Assembly (NCBI RefSeq): GCF_014303735.1
Contig: NZ_CP060296.1
Coordinates: 1,189,501-1,253,500 of the forward strand
Direction of reading: 5' to 3'
Origin: Variovorax sp. PAMC28562
GTDB lineage: Bacteria > Pseudomonadota > Gammaproteobacteria > Burkholderiales > Burkholderiaceae_C
DNA length: 64,000 nt
The stretch's first letter is position 1. Each line of letters opens with the position of its first letter. This document shows, piece after piece, positions 8,842-16,673 of this stretch. A program made the translations under genes and the position numbers. The notes under the pieces were generated by a model. The model was not told the origin of the DNA and did no database searches. It was given only the letters and a program-made list of their open reading frames with translations.

Positions 8842-9978
8842 TCAGGCGGGAATGGCCGTCAGCACTGCAGTCGCATCGCGGACGGCCGGCACCGCGTTGG
8901 AAGACGGTGGCGCCCTGCGTTCACCGCGCTCCGAAGGCCGCTTGACGCCGGGGCCGAGCACGCGCGCATCGGCTTCGTGCCACGACAGCGTGACCTGCTC
9001 GCCCTGCACGTACGGCCGGGCCAGAAACGGCGCTTCGCCCAGCAACACCGACACGGTCTTGCGGCCCGGTGCGCCTTGCAGCAACTCGAGGCCGAGCAGC
9101 ACATAGGTGCCCTGGTATTCGACGTCGGTGATCTGCGCGGCCACGGCGTTCGCGCCTTGGATGGGCTCGTTGGCCGGTGTGATCAGCATGTGGTCGTTGC
9201 GCACCGCGATCGGCCCGTTCGACGTGTCGATCACGTTGTGGCCTCCCATGAAGCGGGCGACGAATTCGCTGGCCGGATGGTTGTACACATCGTGCGGCGA
9301 GCCGACCTGTTCGATGAGCCCGTGGTTCATGACGACCATGGTGTCGGCCAGTGCCATCGCTTCTTCCTGGGAATGCGTGACGTGGATGAAGGTCAGGCCC
9401 AGTTCCTTTTGCCATCGGCGCAACTCGGCGCGCATCTGGATGCGCAGGAACGGGTCGAGTGCCGAGAGTGGCTCGTCGAGCAGCAGCACGCGCGGTTCGG
9501 TGATGAGGGCGCGCGCCAGCGCCACGCGCTGTTGCTGGCCACCGGAGAGTTCGGCCGGCTTGCGTTCGGCCAGGTGTCCCATGGCCACGCGTTCCAGCAG
9601 GTCACGCGCCTGCTTGTGGCGCTCGACCTTGCGGACGCCTTTCATCTTCAGGCTGAAGGCGACGTTGTCGAGCGCGGAGAGATGCGGAAAGAGCGCGAAG
9701 CTCTGGAACATCATGGCCGTGCCGCGGGCTGCGGCGGGCAAGTCGGTGATGTTGCGGTTGTCCAGCAGGATGTCGCCGCTCGACACCGACTCGTGGCCGG
9801 CGATCATGCGCAAGGTCGTGCTCTTGCCGCAGCCCGAAGGGCCGAGCAGACAGCAGTAGCTTCCGCTGGCGATGCGCAGGTCGATCTGGTCGACGGCCGC
9901 AGGCGTGCCAACAGCGTATTGCTTGGTCAGCGAGACGATTTCGACAGCCGCGGGCGGCAGGGCAGTGACAGCATCCAT
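8842..9978 (-). CDS. ABC transporter ATPase, PotA-type
   Basis: A 378-residue ATPase. Walker A GPSGCGKST (46-54), Q-loop FQSFALFPH, signature LSGGQQQR (about 149-156), Walker B VLLLDEP and the H-loop HVTHSQ are all present, so it should hydrolyse ATP. The C-terminal part (about 240-345) corresponds to a TOBE regulatory domain as in PotA/MalK. It is the first gene of the importer operon; 103 bases separate it from the binding-protein gene. ATG chosen because homology begins just after it (VEIVSLTKQYAVGTPAAVD). Confidence 0.87.
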   Translation of the reverse strand: MDAVTALPPAAVEIVSLTKQYAVGTPAAVDQIDLRIASGSYCCLLGPSGCGKSTTLRMIAGHESVSSGDILLDNRNITDLPAAARGTAMMFQSFALFPHLSALDNVAFSLKMKGVRKVERHKQARDLLERVAMGHLAERKPAELSGGQQQRVALARALITEPRVLLLDEPLSALDPFLRIQMRAELRRWQKELGLTFIHVTHSQEEAMALADTMVVMNHGLIEQVGSPHDVYNHPASEFVARFMGGHNVIDTSNGPIAVRNDHMLITPANEPIQGANAVAAQITDVEYQGTYVLLGLELLQGAPGRKTVSVLLGEAPFLARPYVQGEQVTLSWHEADARVLGPGVKRPSERGERRAPPSSNAVPAVRDATAVLTAIPA

Positions 9979-10070
9979 TTGATGCGGTTGTGCAAGACAT
10001 GTGCCAGTTGTGCGAACGCTCTTGCGCACTTTAGTGGTGCGATGTCTGGAAGACCCGATCGGCACCCAAA

Positions 10071-11336
10071 TCAGGGCGGTGCGAACTTGGCCGCGGCAAC
10101 GTTTTTGAGCAGCGCATCGCGCTGAAAACGGGTCACGCCACGCACTCCTTCGGCGACCCACTTGGCGCGGGCGGCGTCGATGCTGCCATCGCGTTGCCAT
10201 TTCTCGACGGCGACCTGCGGGTTGTTCAGCATGGCGGCCATCCAGACGGCCTGCGCCGGTTCGAGCTTGGCAGCGCTGCGCTTGAAGTAGCGCTTGGCGG
10301 CCGAGTCGGCACCGCACAGGTCGGTGCCCCAGGGTGCGTTGTCGAGGTACAGCTGGAGGATGCGCGCCTTGCCGAGGGTCTGCTCCATCTCGACGGCGTA
10401 GAGCAGCTCGCGCAGCTTGCGTTCTGCCGTGCGGTCGGCGCCGGTGACGAGCAGTCGGGCCAGCTGTTGGGTCAGGGTGCTCCCGCCGCGCTCCACGTGG
10501 CCGCTCTTCTGGTTGCTGTCGATGGAGGCGGTGAGTTCGGTCAGGTCGTAGCCTGTGTGGGTGAAGAAGCGCTGATCTTCGGCGGCGATGACGGCGCGTG
10601 CCAGCCAGCTGTCGTTGCTCAGTTTGGCGGGCGCGCCGCAACTGGTGCGGGCGCCGAGCATCGCTTCGGTGCCGAGCCCTTCGACGGTGAACTGCGCGAT
10701 GCGCGGCTGCAGCGCGAAGGTGCCGGCGGGCAGGGTGAACTGGCCGCGCATCGCCACGCTGCCGCCAATGCGGGCACGTTGCAGCTCGGGCAACGCCGGC
10801 GCAAGCACCGCGTACCAGAGTGCGATGGGCGCATCGGGCAGGTCGACGTTGATGGGCAGTGACTTGGGTGTGAGGCGGCCATCCCAGTTACCGCGCAAAA
10901 GAGTGGCACCGGTGGCCCCGACATTGGCTGCAGGTGTTGCCTCGAGCGTGCCGGCCAGCGCGTTGCCATCGCGACGCACGGTGGCGGTCAGGCGGTCCAG
11001 CCGGATCGGTGCAGAGCCCAGTGCCGGCAGCAACGCACTGCACGGCGCACACCGCAGTTCGAGTGCGCCGACGCTGTCGTTCCAGGCGAAATGCACGGTG
11101 CCGAAACGCGTGTCGAGCGAGCGGCCGTCGAGCCACGGCGCGAACCACGGCGAAGTGGCCACGCGGATGGCCGAGGGCACGCTGACATCGAAATCGACCG
11201 GCCCGAACTTGATGCGCGTCTGCCACTCACCGGCCGCCGGTGCCAGAGTAAAGCGCGCGATCAACGCTGCCGCCACACAGGTGGTGATCACCAGGGCCAG
11301 CAGCCCGAACAGCACGAAACGCAGCGTCTTCTTCAC
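10071..11336 (-). CDS. GT51 transglycosylase-domain protein with long N-terminal region
   Basis: A 421-residue protein with one N-terminal membrane anchor (about 5-27), a roughly 200-residue beta-rich AsmA-like region, and a C-terminal GT51 peptidoglycan glycosyltransferase domain. The catalytic Glu is E253 in AAEDQRFFTH, and GGSTLTQQLARLL (284-296) is the conserved second motif. There is no transpeptidase domain, so it resembles monofunctional enzymes that polymerise lipid II, but it is longer than MtgA. It is the last gene of the vWA-exosortase operon, 31 bases downstream of the preceding gene, which ties cell-wall synthesis to that system. Confidence 0.78.
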   Translation of the reverse strand: MKKTLRFVLFGLLALVITTCVAAALIARFTLAPAAGEWQTRIKFGPVDFDVSVPSAIRVATSPWFAPWLDGRSLDTRFGTVHFAWNDSVGALELRCAPCSALLPALGSAPIRLDRLTATVRRDGNALAGTLEATPAANVGATGATLLRGNWDGRLTPKSLPINVDLPDAPIALWYAVLAPALPELQRARIGGSVAMRGQFTLPAGTFALQPRIAQFTVEGLGTEAMLGARTSCGAPAKLSNDSWLARAVIAAEDQRFFTHTGYDLTELTASIDSNQKSGHVERGGSTLTQQLARLLVTGADRTAERKLRELLYAVEMEQTLGKARILQLYLDNAPWGTDLCGADSAAKRYFKRSAAKLEPAQAVWMAAMLNNPQVAVEKWQRDGSIDAARAKWVAEGVRGVTRFQRDALLKNVAAAKFAPP

Positions 11337-11367
11337 GGTTTTTCCGCCCTCTCTTTATTCGATGACC

Positions 11368-11982
11368 TTACATCGGTCTTGTGACGCGGGCGACGGTCAC
11401 GGCCTCCCACGGCCCGGTTGAGCGACCGCTGGCCGCCGCCCAGTACCAGGCTGAAGTGTCGGTGAAAGAAGTGCCCTTCGCATCGACGATGCGCTCGCAG
11501 ACACGCAGGGTTTGTCCCTGTTGGCTTAGGTGGCTCGATGCAATGCGCGTGGCACCTCGCTGGGCGTTGAAGCAGCGCCACAGCCGTTCTTGCGCATCAC
11601 GTTCCAGCCGCGCCTGCACGATGCGATAGCCCAGCGCACGGTAGCAATCGGCGGCGGGATGCAGCATGCGCGTCGGCGCCTCGACCTGCCGCAGCACGAA
11701 CATCTGCTCGCCGTCGGTCATGCGCGCGATGGCGCCCGGAAAGCGGTCGGCGAAGCGGTGCTCGACCTCGCTCGAAGCCAGCGGGCGCAGCGGCACGCCG
11801 CCCCATTCGCGCGGCCATTCGTGGAAGGCTGCTACGGGCTTTTGGGCGTCGGGTGGGGCACGAAGGCCGGAGGCAGTGCTCCACACGAGACACAGCAGCA
11901 TGGCCGCGCCGAACAGGCTCTTGTGCACTGCGCGGTGGATGAAGCGATTGGCGAACCAACGGTCAAAGAGGGGCATCGACAT
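11368..11982 (-). CDS. Small exosortase-associated exported protein (EpsI-like position)
   Basis: A 204-residue protein with a signal anchor (about 22-42) and a periplasmic domain containing paired Cys residues (ADCYRALGY, RLWRCFNAQR, LRVCERI). It begins inside the end of the exosortase gene (20-base overlap) with AGGAGG five bases before the ATG. Small periplasmic proteins of the EpsI type often accompany exosortases, and position suggests the same role here, but sequence similarity is not decisive by eye. Its function is unknown. Confidence 0.6.
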   Translation of the reverse strand: MSMPLFDRWFANRFIHRAVHKSLFGAAMLLCLVWSTASGLRAPPDAQKPVAAFHEWPREWGGVPLRPLASSEVEHRFADRFPGAIARMTDGEQMFVLRQVEAPTRMLHPAADCYRALGYRIVQARLERDAQERLWRCFNAQRGATRIASSHLSQQGQTLRVCERIVDAKGTSFTDTSAWYWAAASGRSTGPWEAVTVARVTRPM

Positions 11983-12874
11983 GGCGGCCTCCTGGGAATG
12001 AAATCAAGCCGGGGATGGCTTTGGTCGTCCGCCTCGCCATGGCCCAGGCGATGCCGCCGCAGACCAGCGCAAGCAGCAGCAAGCCGAACGCGTCGTGCGC
12101 CCAGGGCGCCAGCGCGTGTCCCGCACCTTCGAACGCGACCAGCACCGCATTGCGCACGATGTTGCCGATGAGCACCAGCAGTCCGGCCACGGGCAACCGC
12201 GCCGCGAACTGCCGGTCGGTGCGTCGCACCCACAGCCCGACTACGCAAGCGGTGAAGTAGCCGAGCCAGACCATCTGCACGCCAGAGCACGGCGCGTCGA
12301 CGATGACCATGCGGCCATCGACCAGCAGCGTGCTGCCTTCACGCATCACCTCGAAGCCCGGCATCAGCAGCCATCGGCTGGCTTCGGCCGTGACCACGCG
12401 CAACGGGTAGCCCGCATAGAACTGCAGCGACGAAAGCAGTGGCAATGCCAGCACCGCCAGCCCTGCCACCGGCAACGCGGCGATGCGCTTCGGCAAAAAG
12501 GCGATGAGGCCGCAGGCCAGTGCCAGCACGGCCAGCAGACCGGCCGCGAGCGGCGGCAGAGCAGCCACGACGCCGAGGCCGGTGCGGGCCACGACGGCAA
12601 CCAACGTACCGCCCGTTGCCAGCGCCAGCCACCCGAGCCGCGGCGCCGCGCGCAGCTCGTTTCGAAAATGCCAGACCAGCACGGCCAGCGAAGCGAGGGC
12701 CAGCGCGCCGAGCGGATCGTCCGAGCCGTCGCGCATGCGGATGACCATCCAGCACCAGGTCGGCGTGAGCGCAGCGAACTGCAGTGCGAGCCAGCCGGCG
12801 GCCGGCAGTCGATCGACTTGGATGCTCCAGTCCACGAAACGGGGATGGTGCTGTGCGAGGTGAGCGAGTGTCAT
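11963..12874 (-). CDS. Exosortase (PEP-CTERM protein-sorting transpeptidase-like enzyme)
   Basis: A 303-residue multi-pass membrane protein (about eight hydrophobic segments). The exosortase catalytic triad is visible: Cys196 in DAPCSGVQM, Arg241 in GNIVRNAVLV and His260 in WAHDAFGLL. Exosortases recognise the PEP-CTERM tail of exported proteins and cut within or near it, then release or attach the target. The only candidate target in the window is the protein encoded immediately upstream, whose stop is 18 bases away. This looks like a dedicated one-substrate system. Which numbered exosortase subfamily it belongs to cannot be told without a profile search. Confidence 0.85.
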   Translation of the reverse strand: MTLAHLAQHHPRFVDWSIQVDRLPAAGWLALQFAALTPTWCWMVIRMRDGSDDPLGALALASLAVLVWHFRNELRAAPRLGWLALATGGTLVAVVARTGLGVVAALPPLAAGLLAVLALACGLIAFLPKRIAALPVAGLAVLALPLLSSLQFYAGYPLRVVTAEASRWLLMPGFEVMREGSTLLVDGRMVIVDAPCSGVQMVWLGYFTACVVGLWVRRTDRQFAARLPVAGLLVLIGNIVRNAVLVAFEGAGHALAPWAHDAFGLLLLALVCGGIAWAMARRTTKAIPGLISFPGGRHVDAPL

Positions 12875-12892
12875 GGTGTGCGATCGCCCGCT

Positions 12893-15025
12893 TCAAGCCG
12901 TAAAGCGGCGGTCGTCGAGCCGGCGCGCGCGGCGGCGCAACATCGCGAGCATCGACAGCACCACCGCGATGGCGCCGAGCGTCTCGGGCTCCGGTGTGCT
13001 CGGCACCTCGGCACCGAGCGTGGCGCCGCCGACAGCCAGCTCGCTCACGCCTTTGGGCAACGGCACCGGCTGGTCGACGCCCGCCGTGTTTTGCGGCGCG
13101 ACATTGCGCACCACCTTGTCGACCGCGATGAAGCTGGTGTACTGCGTGAGCAGGCTGTATTGCAGGCCGAGATCGGTGATGCGCTGCTTGAAGCTGTCGC
13201 CGCCTTCCAGCGTTTCCTGGTCGTTCAGCGACGCGATGCGGTGGCGTGCCCACAGGCTGCGCAGTGCGGCGGTGTCTTGACGCACGGCGCCGTCGACCTT
13301 CAGTTCGTGCCGGTACGGGCCGTTGGCGCTGCGGCCTTCGATGACGATGCGGCCCTTGGGCGCTCCACCATCCGAGTTCGCGCGCCACTTGCCGAACACG
13401 ATTACCGGGCGCTCGCCCATCACGTCGGGCAACGCAGTCGGCTCGACGTCGTACACATCGATGCCTTCGAACTTCGCCTTCACGCTGGCCAGCACCGGCG
13501 ACTCGACCATGCGCCGAAAGCGCGCAGCCTGCTCGGTGGCCTGGATCGGGTCGGTGATGATGAAGGGCTCGCCCATGCCGGCCCGCGCAATGCCTTCCAT
13601 CAGGCTGCGGTTGACCGACGAGCCGATGCCGAAGGCGAACACGTTGGCTTGCGACAGGTTCTTGCGTACCAGCTCGAAGGCCTCGCGCTCGACCGTCACG
13701 TAGCCGTCGGTGATGACCACCACGGTGCGCGACACGTCGGGCTGCTTGGGCTCGGCGTAGACGCGCTTCAGCGCGGGGATGAGCTCGGTGCTGCCGCTGC
13801 CGCTGTAGTTCTGGATGGTCGCGAGCGCCTGTTCGATGTTGGCACGCGTCGCCGGAACCGAGTGCGGCGACAGCATCTTGTTGCTGCCTGAAAACAGCAA
13901 CACATTGAAGGTGTCGCTGGTGCGCAGCCCGCCGATCAGTTCACGGAGCACGACCTTGGCCGTGTCGAGCGGAAAGCCGTGCATCGAACCCGAGATGTCG
14001 ACGACGAAGATGTAGTCGCGTGGCGTGATGGCGGTGGCCGCGACCGACTTGGGCGGCTCGACCATCGCGAGGAAGAAGTTCTCCGCGGCTTCACCGTTCG
14101 GACCTTGGCCCTGGCCTTTGTAGAGCATCAGGCCGGATTCGATCTTCTCGCCAGCCAAGCGGTAGTCGAGCACGAAATCGCGGTTGTCCGCCGGCTCTGC
14201 ACTTTGCGTCAAGATGACGTCCGCGTGTTTGTCTGCATCGCCCTTCTTCACGTCGATGCCATGCGTGCGCGAACGCACTTCCTTGATGCCCATCGGCGTG
14301 TCGATCGCCACCTTCATGGCGAAGATCGTGCCCGGCGGCACGGCCGCACGCAACACCGGTTGCGCGACCCAGCTCGCGTTGGCCTGCGACGACTGCGGAC
14401 TGTTGTAGCGCGGGCCGACCACCGTCGGAAAGACGAACTGGTAGTTACCGGCCTGCGGCACCAGCAACTCGGTGTAGCGCAGCTCGACCTGAATGTCGTC
14501 GCCCGGCAGGATGTTGGCGACGTTCATCTGGAACACGTTGGGCAGATGCTGTTCGAGCAGCGCGGCCGTCTTGCCTTCTTTCTTTGCGGTGTCGTACTCG
14601 ATCTGCGCCTGAAGCTTCTCGCGGATCTGCGCGGTGATGAGGCGATCGGCCAGCCGCACGTTGAGACCGTTCACCGCCGCCTTGGTCGAGCCGGGGAACA
14701 CATACTTGGCTTCGATGGCGCGCTGGCCTTCGTTGCGGTAGTGCTGCGTGACCGTGACGTCGGCGATGACGCCCGTTATGTGCACTTTGACCTCGGTGCC
14801 CTTCAGCGGCAGGCGGTCGACCGTCGGGTCGTCGCTCTTCACGAAGAAATACGGGCTCTCGGTTTTGAGGCGCGGGCCGGGTGCTTCCTGGGCATGCAAT
14901 GGCCGCATGCCGAGGGCGACGAAGCCCAGCGTAGCGAGGCCCACAGTGATCGCCCAGAGCCAGCGGCCCGGACGGGTCGACGCGTCGTTGTTGTCGTTGT
15001 TGTTTAGGTTGTGGCAGGTGTCCAT
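12893..15025 (-). CDS. VIT and von Willebrand A domain protein with PEP-CTERM tail
   Basis: A 710-residue exported protein: N-terminal membrane segment (about 22-45), VIT domain (about 60-190, with VTVTQHYRNEG and EAKYVFPG), vWA domain from about 336 with an intact MIDAS start DISGSMHG (Asp343, Ser345, Ser347), and a C-terminal PEP-CTERM signal: PEP at 678-680, a hydrophobic stretch and a cluster of arginines. vWA domains bind ligands through a divalent metal. It is the first gene of the operon and the presumed substrate of the downstream exosortase. GGAGAAGAAG precedes the ATG. Upstream lies a double cre-tag shared with creD. Confidence 0.88.
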   Translation of the reverse strand: MDTCHNLNNNDNNDASTRPGRWLWAITVGLATLGFVALGMRPLHAQEAPGPRLKTESPYFFVKSDDPTVDRLPLKGTEVKVHITGVIADVTVTQHYRNEGQRAIEAKYVFPGSTKAAVNGLNVRLADRLITAQIREKLQAQIEYDTAKKEGKTAALLEQHLPNVFQMNVANILPGDDIQVELRYTELLVPQAGNYQFVFPTVVGPRYNSPQSSQANASWVAQPVLRAAVPPGTIFAMKVAIDTPMGIKEVRSRTHGIDVKKGDADKHADVILTQSAEPADNRDFVLDYRLAGEKIESGLMLYKGQGQGPNGEAAENFFLAMVEPPKSVAATAITPRDYIFVVDISGSMHGFPLDTAKVVLRELIGGLRTSDTFNVLLFSGSNKMLSPHSVPATRANIEQALATIQNYSGSGSTELIPALKRVYAEPKQPDVSRTVVVITDGYVTVEREAFELVRKNLSQANVFAFGIGSSVNRSLMEGIARAGMGEPFIITDPIQATEQAARFRRMVESPVLASVKAKFEGIDVYDVEPTALPDVMGERPVIVFGKWRANSDGGAPKGRIVIEGRSANGPYRHELKVDGAVRQDTAALRSLWARHRIASLNDQETLEGGDSFKQRITDLGLQYSLLTQYTSFIAVDKVVRNVAPQNTAGVDQPVPLPKGVSELAVGGATLGAEVPSTPEPETLGAIAVVLSMLAMLRRRARRLDDRRFTA

Positions 15026-15135
15026 GACAGCTTCTTCTCCGGTGCGTGCAACGGTGCACGGAGTCGAATGTCGGAGCCCAAGGAGAAGCCGCAATGAAGC
15101 CTTCGCGCGGTGACTTCGAAGGCCGCACGCCTGGT

Positions 15136-15151
15136 GTGAAGTCTGTGTGAA
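15136..15151 (-). promoter_or_regulatory. Perfect cre-tag (CreB binding site)
   Basis: GTGAA-GTCTGT-GTGAA on the plus strand is the exact complement of TTCAC-N6-TTCAC, the cre-tag described for the response regulator CreB in Escherichia coli. It lies 111 bases upstream of the vWA gene start and 82 bases upstream of creD. CreB and CreC are encoded a few kilobases away, so function is likely. Confidence 0.75.
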
Positions 15152-15166
15152 GTGACGCTGTCGATG

Positions 15167-15184
15167 CACTTCACACGGACTTCG
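15167..15184 (+). promoter_or_regulatory. Second, degenerate cre-tag in inverted orientation
   Basis: CACTTCACACGGACTTCG is an inverted copy of bases 15137-15154 with only two mismatches across 18 positions, separated by 12 bases. As a tag it reads TTCAC-ACGGAC-TTCGG. The arrangement gives one site facing each divergent gene (vWA protein to the left, creD to the right). Confidence 0.6.
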
Positions 15185-15232
15185 GATGGCGAGGCGAGCA
15201 TCGGGTCGTTCCACATCCAGGGAGAGAAAAAA

Positions 15233-16630
15233 ATGTTCAAGAACCTTCGCAATTCAGTGCTGTTCAAGATCGGTGTGCTCGTGCTGCTGACATTGTTGTT
15301 GTGCATCCCGCTGGCCGAGATCGGATCGCTGATCAACGAGCGCGGTGGCAGTCGACGGGAAGCAGCAGAAGAGCTCGGCCAGACCTACGCCGGTCCGCAG
15401 ACGCTGGTCGCGCCGCTGCTCATCGTCCCGTACACCGAGCGCTGGTCCGAAGAACAGCGCAACAGCGCCGGCAACGTAACGGGCACTGTAGGGAAGACCA
15501 AATCGCTCACGCACATGGTGTTTCCAGAGACGCTTCGCATCGAAGGCACCATGGCGCCGCAGCAGCGCTATCGCGGCATCTTCAACGTGCTGTTCTATAC
15601 CTTCAATGCCGGGATGGAAGGGCGCTTTGCCGTCTTCGATCCAGCGTCGATCCCGCGCAGCGAAACCGGGTCCACGATTGAAGCGGGCACGCCATACCTC
15701 GCTCTCGGCGTCAGCGATTTGCGTGGCCTCGATGGCTCACCGGCGCTGACGCTGGCTGGCGAAAGGCTGCGCTTCATGCAGCGCGTTCCGGGCCTTGGCA
15801 AAAAAGATGCATGGCTCGCTGGCGGTATTCATGCGCCGCTGGCCGGTGGCGCGTTGAAAGCGTGGAGCGCGAGAGAAGCGCTGCCGTTTACTTTGAAGCT
15901 TGGCTTGGTCGGGCAAGAGACGCTGTCCATCGCGCCGATCGCCGACGACACGACTGCGCATATCACCTCGCCATGGGCCGCGCCGAGCTTCGGTGGACGT
16001 TTTCTGGCATCGGAGCGCAGCGTGACGCCTCAGGGCTTCGACGCACACTGGCGCGTTTCTTCGCTGGTGAGCGCGGCGCGCGAGCAGGTGCGCTCTGGTG
16101 TGGGCGGGCCCCAGGGCAACGCGTTGGAAACTTTCGACGTGACGCTGGCAGAGCCGCTCAACGTGTACGCGATGTCGACACGCGCCGTAAAGTACGGAGG
16201 GCTTTTCGTCGGACTCGTGCTGATGGCCGGCTTCATGTTCGAACTTTTTCGCAAGTTGCGGCTCCATCCTGTGCAATACGGTCTGGTCGGCCTTTCGATC
16301 GCGCTGTTCTTCCTGCTGCTGCTGGCGCTGTCTGAAAAGCTCCTGTTCTGGCAGGCCTATTCTGTTGCTGCAACAGCGAGCGTGTCGCTGCTCGCCGTGT
16401 ACTTCAGCTCGGTGCTCGGCGGCTGGCGGCGCGGCGCTTCTTTCGCTGCCTTCGTGGCGCTGTTGTATGGCGCGCTGTACGGGCTGCTCGCTTCCGAGAG
16501 CAATGCGTTATTGCTCGGCGCCTTGCTGGTGTTCGGCATGCTGGCGGTACTGATGCTGGCGACGCGCAAGGTCGACTGGTACGCGCTGTCGAACGCAACA
16601 ACGGGCCAGCTAGACACCCGCACTCCGTGA
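15233..16630 (+). CDS. creD: CreD-family inner membrane protein
   Basis: A 465-residue inner-membrane protein with an N-terminal helix (about 10-30), a large periplasmic domain (about 35-320) and four to six C-terminal helices. The features SLINERGGSRREAAEELGQTY and PLLIVPYTER near the start, and KYGGLFVGLVLMAGFMFELF near 320-340, are typical of CreD, the main target of the CreBC system, linked to envelope stress and beta-lactam/colicin tolerance. GGGAG lies about nine bases before the ATG. The promoter region carries two cre-tags. Confidence 0.88.
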   Translation: MFKNLRNSVLFKIGVLVLLTLLLCIPLAEIGSLINERGGSRREAAEELGQTYAGPQTLVAPLLIVPYTERWSEEQRNSAGNVTGTVGKTKSLTHMVFPETLRIEGTMAPQQRYRGIFNVLFYTFNAGMEGRFAVFDPASIPRSETGSTIEAGTPYLALGVSDLRGLDGSPALTLAGERLRFMQRVPGLGKKDAWLAGGIHAPLAGGALKAWSAREALPFTLKLGLVGQETLSIAPIADDTTAHITSPWAAPSFGGRFLASERSVTPQGFDAHWRVSSLVSAAREQVRSGVGGPQGNALETFDVTLAEPLNVYAMSTRAVKYGGLFVGLVLMAGFMFELFRKLRLHPVQYGLVGLSIALFFLLLLALSEKLLFWQAYSVAATASVSLLAVYFSSVLGGWRRGASFAAFVALLYGALYGLLASESNALLLGALLVFGMLAVLMLATRKVDWYALSNATTGQLDTRTP

Positions 16631-16673
16631 CGTCTGGCCGCGTCGACACATTTATTCAGATATTGAGGTTCGC

